This document shows positions 23,247 through 34,891 of a stretch of 64,000 nt of DNA, in pieces. Where the stretch lies: positions 310,001-374,000 of the forward strand of contig VDMD01000018.1 of NCBI GenBank assembly GCA_007026445.1, written 5' to 3'. The translations under genes were made by a program, and so were the position numbers. Below the pieces are notes generated by a model. The model was not told the origin of the DNA, did not search any database, and saw nothing but the letters and a program-made list of their open reading frames with translations. The number at the start of each line of letters is the position of its first letter. The stretch's first letter is position 1. This DNA is from Schizophyllum amplum (taxonomy: Eukaryota; Basidiomycota; Agaricomycetes; Agaricales; Schizophyllaceae).

Positions 23247-24166
23247 ATGGACATCCAGGAGCCCACCGTTATAGCGGATGCCGACATCGATGAGCAGACC
23301 GCTCTCGTTGACGATGATGCGATAGACGAAGAAGAACTGCTTGAAACGGTCCAAGCTGAGGAAGAGGACGCGCTCGCCGAAGCACCCACCGCAGGACCAG
23401 CGGATCCCAAAGGCAAGAAGAAGCGCCAGCCTGCCGCCCCGCAAGAGCGCGAGCCTGGAAAGTCATTGTTACCCTTCACGCGCGTCCAAAAGATTATCAA
23501 GGCCGACAAGGTGCGTGATGACCCTCTTGATCATGAAAGCAAGTTGAAATGACGACCATCCAATAGGACATTCCTATGGTCGCACGCGACGCCACCCTCC
23601 TCATCTCACTTGCCACGGAGGAATTCATCCGTCGCTTTTGCCAAGCTAGCCAGCGTGTCGCTGAGCGCGAAAAGCGCCAAACAGTACAGCATAGAGATCT
23701 CGGTGTGTTGTGCCCCCTTGTCCGCTTTCATTGTAGCTGACAGCACTTCGTCTCACAGCTACCGTTGTCCGCAAAGCAGACGAGTTTCTCTTCCTGGAAG
23801 GTACTTGGCATCTCATGATTCCAACCTCATCTAATTCATCCTCCATCCCAAGAGATCATTCCTTGGACTTCCTCCGACGCCCCCGCCAAGCGCGCCAAAC
23901 CAGTAAAGCAGGCCATCAAAGCAGCTGCTGGTGGCTCAAATACACTCGATGCTTTCGTTGTTGGCAAGAGCGCCTCCGGCGGAGGCGTAGAGACAGCGAA
24001 CACTGCGAGCGGAGCAGAGTCTGCAGGTGCCGGTTCTGCCGCAGATCCGCCAGAAGCAGCCACCGCAGCGACACCAAGTACACTCGTACCAGGTGTGGTA
24101 GGGCCCGCGGGCAGCGACGTCGCCATGACCCAGGATGAGACCATGGACCAACACGACAGCGACTGA
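23247..24166 (+). CDS. Histone-fold protein, Dpb3/POLE4-like
   Basis: Probable small histone-fold subunit of DNA polymerase epsilon or a CHRAC-type remodeller, in the nucleus. An acidic N-terminus of about 60 residues precedes the histone fold: SLLPFTRVQKIIKADK, then DIPMVARDATLLISLATEEFI, a helix ending REKRQTVQHRDL, and ATVVRKADEFLFLEEIIPWT. The last block is typical of the POLE4/Dpb3 branch of the CBF/NF-Y family. The C-terminus is disordered and Ala/Gly-rich and ends MDQHDSD. The ATG at 23247 was chosen; the frame is open upstream to a GTG. Four exons are present, the last acceptor being a non-C AG (AAG). A divergent promoter is shared with the old yellow enzyme, about 440 nt apart. Confidence 0.8.
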
Positions 24167-24603
24167 GATTCGCTCGAACCCTTACGCCCACCATTCCCGC
24201 TTCGCTATCTTGGGCTCCGACAGCTGTCCCCGACACATGGGGCCATTGCGGCGCGCGCTTTCTTCGCCCCAAGAACGGCTATTGCTGTACTTAGAAAGCT
24301 CAGACGCGATTGCTACGGTCAGCCGTACAGCTGCAGGAGCGGGTCGGCGCGGCGCGTGCTGCCGAGGTGTACAGGTATGTAGTACATACTTCACCTTTTG
24401 TTCCAGTATTCGATAGCCACAGTGGGGGCTTGAAAGCATATATGTGTGATCCAGCATCGGTTGGTTCAAGGACACACATATCATACTGCAACAACATCAG
24501 ATAAAGCACTCGCATAACATGACGTCTGCCTTGTGGGACCAGCAAACAGCTGGCCAAACTACGCAACACCTAGCCCCCTCCCCCGCCCCCGATTCTGGCA
24601 AGA
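24167..24603. other. Intergenic region, convergent gene ends
   Basis: Between the histone-fold gene and the stop of the minus-strand gene at 24604. Nothing recognisable was seen; it presumably holds both 3' untranslated regions. Confidence 0.5.
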
Positions 24604-26531
24604 TCACAAACCGCGTGCAGAAGAGCGTTCTCTCCGGTACCGCACATCGTCTACCTCCTCCTCTTCCTCGCTTTGACTCGATTGCACCTGTGACCCCGGC
24701 CCCGAGCTCTGGCTCGAGTCCATAAACGCGAACGGAGGAGGCTGCGGGGCCCGCGGCGGTTCCCTGTAGATTGTCCGTTCTTGCCTGGGGGACTCGGGGC
24801 ATCCGTTCACTCCCGGGCTCCTGAGCAAGCCGCGTCCACCGATCACCCCGTGCTCGCTGAATGGCTGCCACACGAGCACCTCCCGCCCCACCTGGAAACA
24901 CGCGCCCTCGCGCACTGTCGCCCGTCGTGCCTTGCGCGCAGCCGCCTCCTGCATCGCGATACGCTTGGCATCGTACGCGGCCTCTTCGCGTGCGTTGAAG
25001 GAGAAGACGACGGCGACCAGGTTGACGTCGGTGTGAGGGTTGGCGTCGCCTCTTTGCCCTCCCGCCTCGCCTCCATGGCTCCTCCGCCGACCTGGCGCCC
25101 TAGTAGCACTCCCGGACTTGGGCAATATCTGGCAAAGCGCGATCCCGGTCGCCCACTTGCTGGGCAGGTTGCCCGCGTACGCGCTCTTGGCCGGCATGGG
25201 CGCCTGTACGACGCGCTTGATGAGCAGGCGGAGGTCGGGAACCAGGCGGGCAGGCCCTCCGCGGGACGCTGGCTTGTTCGATATGGACACAGGTTTGTAG
25301 GCGTAGACGAGGGTTGCTTGACGTGGCAGGTTTGCTCGACATCGGCGTAGGCTGGCCGATTCAGACGCTGGTTCACGGCGTAGCAACAGGCTTGCCCGTA
25401 GTAGAGGTGGGTTTATTTGAGACAGGGGATGGCCTGACCAGCTTGGATATAGGCTTGCATGGCGTTGATATCGATTTGCTGAAGCCCCGCGAGACGGGTT
25501 TGCAAGGATTGGACAAGGGCTTCCCAGTAGTAGACACCGGCTTGCCAATCGTCGATGTTGGTTTTCCCGCTGCCGAAGCCAATTTCGCAGCGCTGTCGAT
25601 CTGCCTCTCCATGTCTGTCTGCCAGAGCGCCACTGATGCTTGCGTGCGGGATACCAACAACGCCGCGCGCGCCGCAAGGCCGCCTCTGCGTGTGACCTTT
25701 CAGCTCGCTACTCGAAGGCCTCCGACCAAAAGTTACTCACGAGACATATTTCTCTGGCCTCTTTCCGTCTTTCTTTGACGGACTCCGGTGTAGTCCGCGC
25801 TCCTCCTCAGGCAGCGGCTTGTACGGGATCACGGCATGAGACTGCAGCAGCAACGAAGCCACCTCCGCGCTACCCGCCGCCGTTGCAGGATCCGTCGTGC
25901 GCGCCATCATGGTTGTTAGAATCGTCTTCCGGAAATTTGGTGGCGTCTCGGGCACAGGTGCTGGCGGTGCGACCATAACTTTCAACCTCGGGGACGGCTT
26001 GACAGTACATGGAGGAGGAAGCGGCACCGGCCGGCGCGGAGTTAAAGAAGTGGTAATTGGTGTAATGGGGATGCGACTAGGTGAAGATTTGACTGGTGTG
26101 CTGAGGTTTAGATCAACTAGACGAGGTAACTGTTTCTTGCTTTGTGCTGGTGATTGCGCAGCTTCTTGGGGAAAGAAGGGTGGGGGGAACGCCGATGGTT
26201 TCAAGGGCTGCAACGTCCTGCGAGGCGGGCCTGATGGGGGCTTCATAGGATGCTTCAGCGGCGTAACAGGCGGCGGCTTCTTCGCTGCACCGCACGGCTT
26301 GCTATTGTCAGAGGTAGTGACGAAGCCAGATGTGAAGGGCTCAGAATGTATGCGTGCTTTGGGTCGTTTGCTGGACTTGGCGAAGCCATCCGGGGTAGCG
26401 AACACAGAGGGGGAGGACTTCGATGGAGTATGATGTGATGCATTCTCTAGCCTCGGTCGCTTGCTAGGCCGTGGGTCCTGCATAATGCGACGTTTAGCTT
26501 TGCTCTGATGTGGCCATAGCGAAGGCGGCAT
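24604..26531 (-). CDS. Low-complexity unknown protein with heptapeptide repeats
   Basis: Not recognised. Exon 1 (264 codons from the ATG at 26531) is Pro/Ser/Lys-rich with basic clusters (SKAKRR, SKRPRLE) and Thr-Pro/Ser-Pro sites, suggesting a nuclear phosphoprotein. After an intron beginning near 25735, a helical segment (ALWQTDMERQIDSAAKLAS) leads into imperfect GKPxSTx heptads. The frame then breaks about twice within the repeat region. The final about 150 codons are open and include KSAYAGNLPSKWATGIALCQ, a helix EEAAYDAKRIAMQEAAARKA, a GREVLVWQPF block and an acidic end. Breaks may be unseen introns or sequence errors. The function is unknown, and the middle of the model is weak. Confidence 0.5.
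25270..25560 (-). repeat. Imperfect 21-bp tandem repeat (heptapeptide-coding)
   Basis: On the coding strand, units resembling GGCAAGCC(t/g)GTxTCTACTAC recur with roughly 21-nt spacing. In the preferred frame they encode GKPTSTI, GKPVSTT, GKPLSNP, NKPTSTT, GKPVATP and similar. Units become more degenerate toward 25270. Confidence 0.5.
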
Positions 26532-26933
26532 GACACACCAGAATTTCTGGTGCTGGGTGCCGGTTCATGTTGGCGATTGGATGTTCGTCTCGAGCTGCCG
26601 TGGCGGACAGTGTATTGATTCCTGTAGATGCAGCAGAGCAAGCAAATCTTCACAGCAAGAATAGACAAGGGATAGGCATGAATGATGGAAGCAAGAGACA
26701 AGAGACGCCGATTGCCGAATAGTGCCGAATGCGTGTGATTGACGTCACGCGTCCGTTGGTCACATGGTCGCGTCCGAATTGACGCGTCTTCAAAAGCTTC
26801 AACGTTCGACCTCCAACCTGACCTAACACAGCTTCGGAAAACGAGATACACGATTGTGCCACGCTGTAGCATAAGGGAATTTACACGAATACAGCTACAA
26901 GCGATATCAGCATGTACTGCGTCCTTGCGTTCC
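26532..26933. other. Intergenic region upstream of the low-complexity gene
   Basis: About 400 nt between the start of the low-complexity gene and the stop of the SDR gene, both on the minus strand. No recognisable element was seen apart from presumed promoter and 3' untranslated sequence. Confidence 0.4.
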
Positions 26934-27992
26934 CTAAGCCACCTTCCCCTCCCTGTGCTTGAAAAAATCGTCAATCTTGTCAACGTCCATATCGGTCGTA
27001 CACCAGATACGTTCGTATGCCTCTATATTCTCCTTCATCAGCTGGATCTTTGCCAGTATGCGTTTTCCCGCGTCCGGTCCTAGCGGCAGGCGCCTCCACT
27101 GCGGCTTCATTTGCGCTGCCGCGGTCCCCTCGACGACCTCAAAAATACGCTGCACCGCCTTGCCTGTATCACCGACCTGCTTGGCCTTGATGTGCAGATC
27201 GTCGTACGTCTGCAGCTGTCCGACGAACTCGGGATAGTCCGTCTTCTCCACAGCCGTCGCACGCTGCGTGGTCGCAGCCACGCCCAGGAAGCCGGTGGGG
27301 AAGTAGCCTGCCTCCACAATCGTGACCTGGATGTTCCAGCGCTCAACCTCACGTGCAAGGGCCTCGGAGATCGCTGGGGCGCTGTCAGCCAAGTCGGTCC
27401 ACGATTCGCGGGAAGGCTACGCACACTCAAGGGCTGCCTTCGAGGAGTTGTAAGCCGCGAAGGGGGACATGCCCGCCATGGCGGCCACGGACGACATATT
27501 GAAGATCTGCCCCGATTGCTGCTTCTTCATGATGGGCAGTATCGCCTGCGTCACAGACACTTGGCCGAAGAAGTTGACCTTGAATTGTGCCTCCAGCTCA
27601 TTCATCCTACGCCACGATCAGCGACCATTTAAGCGCTCGCCGTGAGGAAGACGTACACAAGCTCCTCCACGGGAGATACCAAGCTCCAGCCAGCGTTGTT
27701 GAAGAGTACGTCGACGCGGCCGTAGATTCCCTCCACCTCCTTGGATGCCGCCTTGATCTTGCTGTCCGGCCAGCTAAGGTCGAGCTGCAGCGGTGCAGCC
27801 TTCTCAATAGACTCGGGGATCTTCTTCAGATCCCGAGCGCAGGCTATAACCTATGTATAAGTGTCAGCACCTGCGCCCAAGGCAGATGTAAGCCCTGCAC
27901 ACGCACCTTCTGACCGCGCGAAAGCACCAGCTCCGCAAGAGCGAGACCGAAGCCAGAGTTAGCGCCAGTGATCATCCATACCTTGTCGGACA
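26934..27992 (-). CDS. Short-chain dehydrogenase/reductase
   Basis: Classical SDR oxidoreductase. MSDKVWMITGANSGFGLALA carries the TGxxxGxG dinucleotide site. Next are LQLDLSW, VDVLFNNAGWSL, NVNFFG-type helix residues (KVNFFGQVSVTQA), IFNMSSVAAMAG with the catalytic Ser, and YNSSKAALE with Tyr/Lys. An intron at about 27374-27418 then joins SISEALAREVERWNIQVTIVEAG. The long C-terminus (YPEFVGQLQTY and the MKENIEAYERI region) matches fungal SDRs of about 280-290 residues. The acceptor was chosen because it keeps the frame. The substrate is unknown. Confidence 0.9.
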
Positions 27993-28607
27993 TTGTGTCT
28001 TCTTAAGCTGTGGGGGCAAGAGAAGTGCGTCTATATGGTCGGAAACAAGGAAGGGGGAGGGGGTATGCAGTGGATACGACAGACCATATGGATCATCGTG
28101 CACTTTACAATTGACGGGAACCGCTCGGGGGTTTGAAGTGCTGGATCCGAGCGGGGTTGAAGCGCAGGATCGATAAGCATGTATTTGCAGTCGCCCCTTG
28201 CGTACATGATACTGATAGCTCTTGTGTTACTATGCGTTCTGAGGCGGACGAGGAGGCAAGGGAACAGCGAACAGCACTAGCGTGCGGGCCGCGCGCGTGA
28301 CGCCTCTGAATCCTTGCTAAACACGTACAAACACTCCTTCCAAAGTTACGTTCAACTCATGATGATGAAGTCATTCTGCGCTGATCTGGTCCCTTTGCAC
28401 GCCATCCTCGTTATGTGCATGGAATCCATTAAATAAATCTATATGCTGACTATGATCACCCAGCTCCTGCTAGGGACGTATGTGTAAGGAGAGACGGTGT
28501 AAGGAACATATGCACAGAAAGCGAGTCATCCCGACCCGTTTTCAGACCGCCGCGTCGAACACGACAGCCGGCTAGAAGCCATCAGCACCAGGACATCAAC
28601 GAGGCAT
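27993..28607. other. Intergenic region between SDR and CPR genes
   Basis: About 615 nt holding the promoter of the SDR and the 3' flank of the P450 reductase, both on the minus strand. No gene, repeat or RNA was recognised. Confidence 0.45.
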
Positions 28608-30906
28608 CTAACTCCAGACATCGAGCAACAGGCGCGAACGCTCCTTTAAGAGCTTCAGCTCCGCGACACCTTCCACCTCCGCCGAGCCCCCCTTCGCCTC
28701 GCCTAGGATCCGCGCAAGTGTGTCCTCCACCGACTTCGCCATGCTCTTGGCGTCGCCGCAGACGTACACGTAGCCCTTCCCATTCAGCACCGCGTCCGCG
28801 ATCTTCTCCCGGTCCTCCCAGATGAGGTCCTGCACGTAGATCTTCCCCCCGTCCGGCTTGTACGGCGGCTCGCGCGAGAACGCGCAGCGCATCTGGAACT
28901 TGCCGCGCAGCTCCGTCTCGTACCCTGGCCACTCATCCTTGTACAGGAAGTCCTCGTCGGAACGCCGGCAGCCGTAGTAAAGCGTGATGTTGCCCCAGTC
29001 TACGAGCGCGTCGTCGCCGTTCTTCTCGATCGATCTCCGCGCAAGCGCGACGCGCTCCTGCACAAAGCCGCGGAAGGGCGCGACACCGGTACCCGGACCG
29101 ACCATGATGACAGCGCTCTTCGGGTTCGTTGGCAAGCGGAAGGTCGAGCGGCGGACGTGGATGGGCGCCTTGTAGATGGTCTCTTCCCGGTATGCGCCGC
29201 GCGGGCCCTCGATACGGTACTGAGGGAAGTCGACTGATTGCGCTGCACTCGGGTCGTTGGTGCTGAGGAGCGGGACCTCCTCGTTGTTGGCCGCGTGCTT
29301 GAGGTTGAGCAGGAAGTTCGAACCGACACCGTACACCCACTTGTGGTTGATGCCGTCGGAAGGCACGTTCTCGTACTTGAGAACAACACAAGTGACGTGA
29401 ATGGCGCCGGGGTGGATTTTAGGGCTGGAGGAGATTGAGTAGTAGCGGGGCTGTAGACGGGGGACGGATGAGACGATGATGTCGAAGGGTATCGGCCAGG
29501 TGGTTGTGTTTTCAGGCGTGGGACGTGCAGCGATGTCGTTACCTGCTGCAAGCTGAAGAACCTCAGCTACTCGCAAGCAGCCATCACCGACGACCTTCGC
29601 AAATAGCTCCTTGTCAGAATTGAGCTTCCTCAGGTACTCCCCAGCCTCCGGAGTGGGGGCGTACTTGGCGAAGTTGCCGAGAATCTGACGGCCCGCTACA
29701 GCGCTGATGTCGATATAATGGCGGACGACGGTGGCGTATGTGGTAGGTACGGGGAACGGGACCTTAGCAAGGGCCGGGTCGAGCGAGTCGATGTTGATGA
29801 CCTTGTCCTGCTTGTCGTGGAGACCGAGCGCACATAGGATGCGATCAACCTCGACCTCGGCGTTGGTGGGCCATACACCGACGTGGTCGCCGTGCTGGTA
29901 CGACATACCAGAGCCCTCAATGCCGAGCTCAATGTGCACGCAGTTGCGGTCCTTGACATCCTGGAAGAGCTCACGTGCAACGACGACTGGAGCCGCAAAC
30001 GGATTCTTCGCGTCATGGATACCCTTCGTCTTGGTCAACGCGCGAGCAGACAGTTCACCTGCAGGCAATTAACGTCATGAAGCAAGGGCAGTTTCGGACG
30101 ACCAACCGAGATAGACCTTGTCGGCCGGATGTTCTTCCAGCTCCGATACGACGAAGTCAGCACTATCGCCACCCTGGCCCTCCTCCACACCCATCGCCTC
30201 GGCGAAGGCCTCCCACATGCCGTCCTTCCATGCGAGATAGTCCTCCTCCATGCTCTTGTCATCGTCACCCTCGCCGCGCTCGCCCATGCGTATACCGCCC
30301 ATGTCGGCGAGCAGCTTGTCGGTCTTGCGAGCCATGAGATTGTAGTGCTCGTATGTCTTGTTCCCGAGACCGAACACGACATACTTGAGCCCCTCGAGCT
30401 TGTGCTCCCCGTTGGAAAACTCGAAGGACTCATCCTCCAAGTTCTGCAACAACGTGACAGCGTTATCTGTCGGTTCGCCCTCGCCGTAGGTCGCGACAAC
30501 GAAGATGGCAGCGCAGTCCTCGGGGATCTGATCGAGGTTCTCGAAGTCGTAGTCTTCCGGGTCACAGACGAGGGAAGCCAGGCCGAACTTGGTCTTCGCT
30601 TCCTTCGCGAGGCGGATGGCGTACTCTTCAGCCGTACCTGTCTGGGAGCCGTAGAAGATGACCAGGCGCTTATTCTATGGACGGAACACGTCAGCAACGC
30701 GCCAAAACGACACAAGTAGCTGAACGCACCCCCGCCTTCATCTTCGCGACGAAGTCCCTCGGGTTTCCTTCACCATCGGCTATCTTCGACGTGGTCACCG
30801 GCACGGAGGATGTTTTCGAGGAGAATATTTGTTCGCGGAAGAGGTAGAGGACGGCGGCAGCGCCACCCACACCGAGAATGGCCGCGTCTTGCGTAGAGAG
30901 GTTCAT
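28608..30906 (-). CDS. CPR: NADPH-cytochrome P450 reductase
   Basis: Diflavin reductase passing electrons from NADPH through FAD and FMN to P450s and other ER enzymes. After MNLSTQDAA a single N-terminal membrane anchor (AAILGVGGAAAVLYLF) is followed by the FMN domain (VIFYGSQTGTAEEYA, VVATYGEGEPTDNA, VVFGLGNKTYEHYN), the FAD domain (YQHGDHVGVWP, RYYSISSS) and the NADPH domain (MVGPGTGVAPFRGF, YYGCRRSDEDFLY, YVCGDAKSMAK). The protein ends LLLDVWS with the conserved penultimate Trp. Three exons join in frame with introns near 30675-30730 and 30068-30105, and the length of about 730 aa is standard. It is single copy in this window, with no P450 gene nearby. Confidence 0.97.
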
Positions 30907-31394
30907 GATGGAGGATGGGAAAGGGAAAACTGCCGAAACAGTGCTGTCAGTAGCGCTCATGGCGGGAGAAGGTAGGGCGGTCGTACCCGAAACCAAGAAG
31001 TACGGTGACCACTAAATACTATCAAGGACCGACAGGAAGGGACCGGGACTCCGTATTCGCCGCACGGACTGGTACGTGATGGAGGCAGCAAACAACGAAC
31101 GCTCAGCTCCGTTCGCTCAATTTCACCTGATGGAAACCCGGCCCGATTGCCTGTCCCGAACGCAGCCCGACCACCCGAACGACCAAAGTTCAATTCTGTT
31201 TATCGGCTCATTTGCCGTTCCATCACGCTCTAGAGTCTCACTCAACCAGCGCAGCACGTTCGAACTCGAAGACAACGAGGGGATTGGAGGTAATTGTAGT
31301 TGACAAAAGTCTGCCGTATGCCGGCGACCCGCAACGCGTAGGCTCGTTGACACGCAAGCGGGAAGCCGGCTTGGCGCCCACCCGACGTGGTATA
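30907..31394. other. Upstream region of the P450 reductase
   Basis: About 490 nt containing the presumed CPR promoter and the 3' flank of the SET-domain gene. No motif could be assigned with confidence. Confidence 0.4.
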
Positions 31395-32887
31395 TCAGCG
31401 CAGCCCCCGCGTGTCACCTACTGAGAGCCGCTGTCGTGTCCCCCAGGCTGGATGACTGGTCGGGTCTGCCATGATGCGCATAGTCTCCTCGACCTCAGCA
31501 CTGTCTGCGCCCAACTCATACGTGTACCATTGCTTCGCAAGTGCGGCCCACGAGCGTGCCGCGCGCTCGCTGTCAATCATTCAACGTTCAGCGTCCAGTC
31601 CCGGCGCCCGCCAATAAGCCAATGCGACTCACTCATGGTGTGCAGCGGCTACCCACGCCGCATCCGCTGCCAGCCGGCCCCGCTCGCTCCAGTAGCCGGT
31701 CGAAGTTCCCAACCGCCAGAGTAGATGTACAGTTCGGATAGCTTCGAGGCCGGTAATCTGCCCTTCAGCCCAGGTAGCCAGCCGTCCGTACTCGTTCGTC
31801 ATGTCCGACAGCTGCCTATCCACAGCGCGGGACTTCGCTTCCGGAAGAGAGCACACTGAACAGGTGCACTCGAATCCGTACCGTTCGCGCAGGTGCGCTC
31901 TGCTCGCACCGCGTCAGCGTTGTGCAACTGAATGCCAGTAGAGCACTCGCCGTCGGTCATCTCGGGGACGCTTCGTGTCGAAGTACGTCGTGAGCAGCTC
32001 CTGTGACCTGCTAGTCAGGTGAATTTAGCGCACTGCTGGGAGATTGACGCACTGATCCTTCCGGGATCGGCTTCAAAGCGTGAACTACTAGAGCACCTTC
32101 CCGCTCTCTCCAAGAGTACACAGAATTGAATGCGCTGGCGCATCCGTGATTCAGGCGGGCCATGCGAGGGAAAATTCCGACCATGTCACCTGCGGATACA
32201 GCGTTCGTCTGGAAAATCGCCAGAGCGTGCCTCTGCGGGTCTGCAGCAGGGTCAAACGTGTCCGGCAGTCCGATGTAGGAAAGGTTTAAAAAAGCGTCTC
32301 TTCCTTCCGAACTGGCATCGCGCAACCCTTTTGCGATTATGCCCTTTGGGTCGCTTGCTGCAAAGACGCTTCAGCAGGAAAATACAAGCGCGCTGGAGGA
32401 ATATGGACTTACTTGAAAATGGGACGCGAAAGAGCGGTTTCTCCCGTATGAGCAACTCGCCTTGCTAATTTCCGATAAGCCTTTGTCAAGCCAGACTAAC
32501 AATTGCATATGCACACATTGTGTAACACGCAAAGGACATGCTCACCTCGATATCCCGCACAGCAACCAGCCCTTTTCCTTTCCCCGGGAGGTCAGCTACG
32601 ACAAACTTCGTCGCATCGTCGTCGTCGTAGTCGGGGACGGACAACAATGTCTCGCCGCGAGAAGAATACAGTATAAGCCCAAGGAGCAGGACCAAAGCGC
32701 CCCAAGCCCAAGACTTCCGAACCAGTCGGCGTTGGGTGACAGGAATGATTGGACCTGCCGAGTCAAGCTGGCTCGAGCTTGCTTCGCGCGGCTGAGGTTT
32801 GTTTGGTGAGCTTTGTATGTCCAGGACGCCCGCCTGTGATCTGTTTGAGGAGCCAGCCTTTGTCGCCGACTTGCCAGGGGAGCGCAT
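31395..32887 (-). CDS. SET-domain protein with N-terminal membrane segment
   Basis: Putative lysine methyltransferase of the divergent fungal SET family. The ATG at 32887 begins a Ser-rich tail with a hydrophobic segment (WAWGALVLLLGLILY), then the SET domain: ADLPGKGKGLVAVRDIE, an intron, LLIREKPLFRVPFS, an intron, RDAFLNLSYIGLP, MARLNHGCASAFNSVYSW (the NHxC core), ALKPIPEG and LLTTYFDTKRPRDDR. A Cys-rich FECTCSVCSLP corresponds to the post-SET zinc site. A helical C-terminus follows, with one intron before ERAARSWAAL. The membrane segment before a SET domain is notable. Some exon borders in the 31.9-32.0 kb region are not fully resolved. Substrate and location are unknown. Confidence 0.82.
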
Positions 32888-33561
32888 GAGGGGAGACGGC
32901 AAGGGTCGAGCCGCATCAACAGAAGCATAAACGTGATCGATGCGTGACTTCGGTCATTGCCGAAGTGCGCAAGTTCGATTTCTTCGGGTGTTTCTCTCGT
33001 CTCCCTACATATGCAGCTTGGGGTCTAGTATAAGTCAGGTAGAAGAGGTAAGTCCAGTACACATAGAGGGAGCAGAACCATGAAGCAACAACGACCGGGA
33101 TAAAGGACAGCTGTCTTCCAGCTCACACTGCCCAGGTCACGATGCACTGGCTCGCGCCCTCCTCGAACTTGCGTCAACTTGGCTCTATAAAGGAGTAATA
33201 AAAAAGTGAGATCAAGGTGTACTGGTATGGATCTTTGTTCTCAATGCAAGCCCTAGATACCTGTCAATCACCGATCAATATGACCACGACTTCACCTATG
33301 CACATTCAAGTTCTTTGCGGGGCGGATGACTGAACCACCTATTTCAGTGACAATGTCTTGTCCAAGAGATGCAACTCATGTAAAACGTCCTACAGCGTGA
33401 GGAGATGAATGGCGGCATGTGGCAACCTGCGCCAATTTCCGTGCACAGATCAACAACACCAAACACAACCTCCCATTATCCCATTTCCCCTTCCGTCATC
33501 GAACAGCGAACACGCTCTCTCTCGACCCACGTTGCGTCCCGCCCACCACCCCGCCGCCACG
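32888..33561. other. Divergent promoter region, SET gene and roadblock gene
   Basis: About 670 nt between two head-to-head start codons. A pyrimidine-rich stretch precedes the roadblock ATG. No specific regulatory element was identified. Confidence 0.4.
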
Positions 33562-34089
33562 ATGTCTACGCCCGCGGCACCCGCCCGCGCCTCCTTTGTC
33601 GCGGACCCAAGCACGCCGGCCAACCCTGCCACCGCGCCTGTAGCCGCCATGTCCCCCGAGCTCGAGCAGACGCTGACGCTGCTCGCCTCGCACCGCTCCG
33701 TGCTAGGCTACATCCTCCTATCCCGAAGTCAACCTGTCAGCATCATCCGCCACTCCGGTGTGGTCTTCGATGGGGAGCAGGGGCGCAAGTACGCACACGC
33801 GATCGCGCGCATCGTGGAGAGCGTGCGCGTCGGACTGGAGGAGGTCAATCATGGTGAACAGGATGCGGTGCGTGCTTATGAAACTGTTGTAATACGGATA
33901 TGTACTTACTGTGAGCCGAATCATGCAGGACGACGTACGGTTCATGCGGATACGGACGAGGCGGCACGAGATTATGATTTCCCCTGGTGCGTTGCGTTGC
34001 CTGACTTCTGCTCACAGCGCGTTACTGAGGGACTCATTGCAGATGACCGTTACTTATTAGCGGTGCTACACGACCCTACCGTGACATGA
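33562..34089 (+). CDS. Dynein light chain, roadblock/LC7 family
   Basis: Small subunit of cytoplasmic dynein that homodimerises on the intermediate chain, in the cytoplasm along microtubules. After a Pro/Ala-rich leader of about 29 residues the domain reads SPELEQTLTLLASH, IIRHSGVVFDGEQGRKYA and IVESVRVGLEEV, then across an intron DDVRFMRIRTRRHEIMISP, and after a second intron DDRYLLAVLHDPTVT to the stop. All borders are clean. The ATG at 33562 is preferred; the internal Met at 33649 would give a shorter protein starting at the domain itself. Confidence 0.93.
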   Translation: MSTPAAPARASFVADPSTPANPATAPVAAMSPELEQTLTLLASHRSVLGYILLSRSQPVSIIRHSGVVFDGEQGRKYAHAIARIVESVRVGLEEVNHGEQDAVRAYETVVIRICTYCEPNHAGRRTVHADTDEAARDYDFPWCVALPDFCSQRVTEGLIADDRYLLAVLHDPTVT

Positions 34090-34549
34090 ACTCCCGATCC
34101 CATGTTTCCGTCTTGTATGCCTCTGTATCCCTAGCTATCCCTGATTCCATCGTCTGCTTGCTTTGCCACTCGAAATAGGCCCCTTGAGCGCTCTCCGACA
34201 AGTTTTCTCTCAGTACGTCAACGCAAGGGGACTACTCCACCGACCACCCATTGTCAGACCAAGGTCCATTAGTTTTTCACGCTATTGTTGCCTGAGTTGC
34301 ATGGCTGAAGGGCGCGTCTTCAAAAATGAAATCCGTCAAATCCTCTGAACTATTCAGTGGTATGTAACAGTCTACTCCTCCAACATCCTTCTTCGCGACT
34401 CCGAACATGGTTACAGTAATGAATGGATGATAAGATACATTTGCAGGTGAGATTCAAGATCTGTGAAGTTCGTCAGGTCAACCAACATCTGCAAGAGCAT
34501 GGTGCTCACACATTACAAGACAATGACAAGGCGTATGGGGGCGGCTTGA
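34090..34549. other. Intergenic region, convergent gene ends
   Basis: About 460 nt between the stops of the roadblock gene and the small minus-strand gene. Nothing recognised. Confidence 0.4.
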
Positions 34550-34891
34550 TCAGACCATGAACCATGACTTGTGCCGCTTTTGTGGTGCGGGTACGGGAGC
34601 CTCGATGGTGGCGGACATTGGTGACGATGGATAGGACTGGTGCGTTGATCAGTACGTATTGTTTGTCCCAAAACTATGCTGGCAACTCACAGCTTCAGAA
34701 CCCGTGTCTGATTCGATGGTGTCGATGGACATCGGCCGCGAGCGTGACAACTCCAGCGACCGTGCTCGTAGGTGGGACATATCCTGCATGGGGACCTCCA
34801 GCTCCATTTGCTTCTCGTCGACTAAGGGTGTGTTCAGCAAGAGCGCGATGGTCTGCGCGGCTCTGGAGGTGATGCGCGACGGGCTGGGCAT
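34550..34891 (-). CDS. Small unknown protein with basic C-terminal end
   Basis: Two exons join in frame through an intron with a GTGAGT donor and a CAG acceptor. The product is roughly 95 aa. It begins MPSPSRITSRAAQTIALLL, has an acidic central helix (DEKQMELEVPMQDM) and Ser-rich residues, and ends QKRHKSWFMV after a Pro/Ala stretch. Clean splicing and a coherent amino-acid composition argue that it is real. No family is recognised. It lies tail-to-tail with the roadblock gene. Confidence 0.5.

Noticed and set aside
30129..30719. Plus-strand frame of 196 codons
   Set aside because: Antisense to the FMN domain of the P450 reductase.
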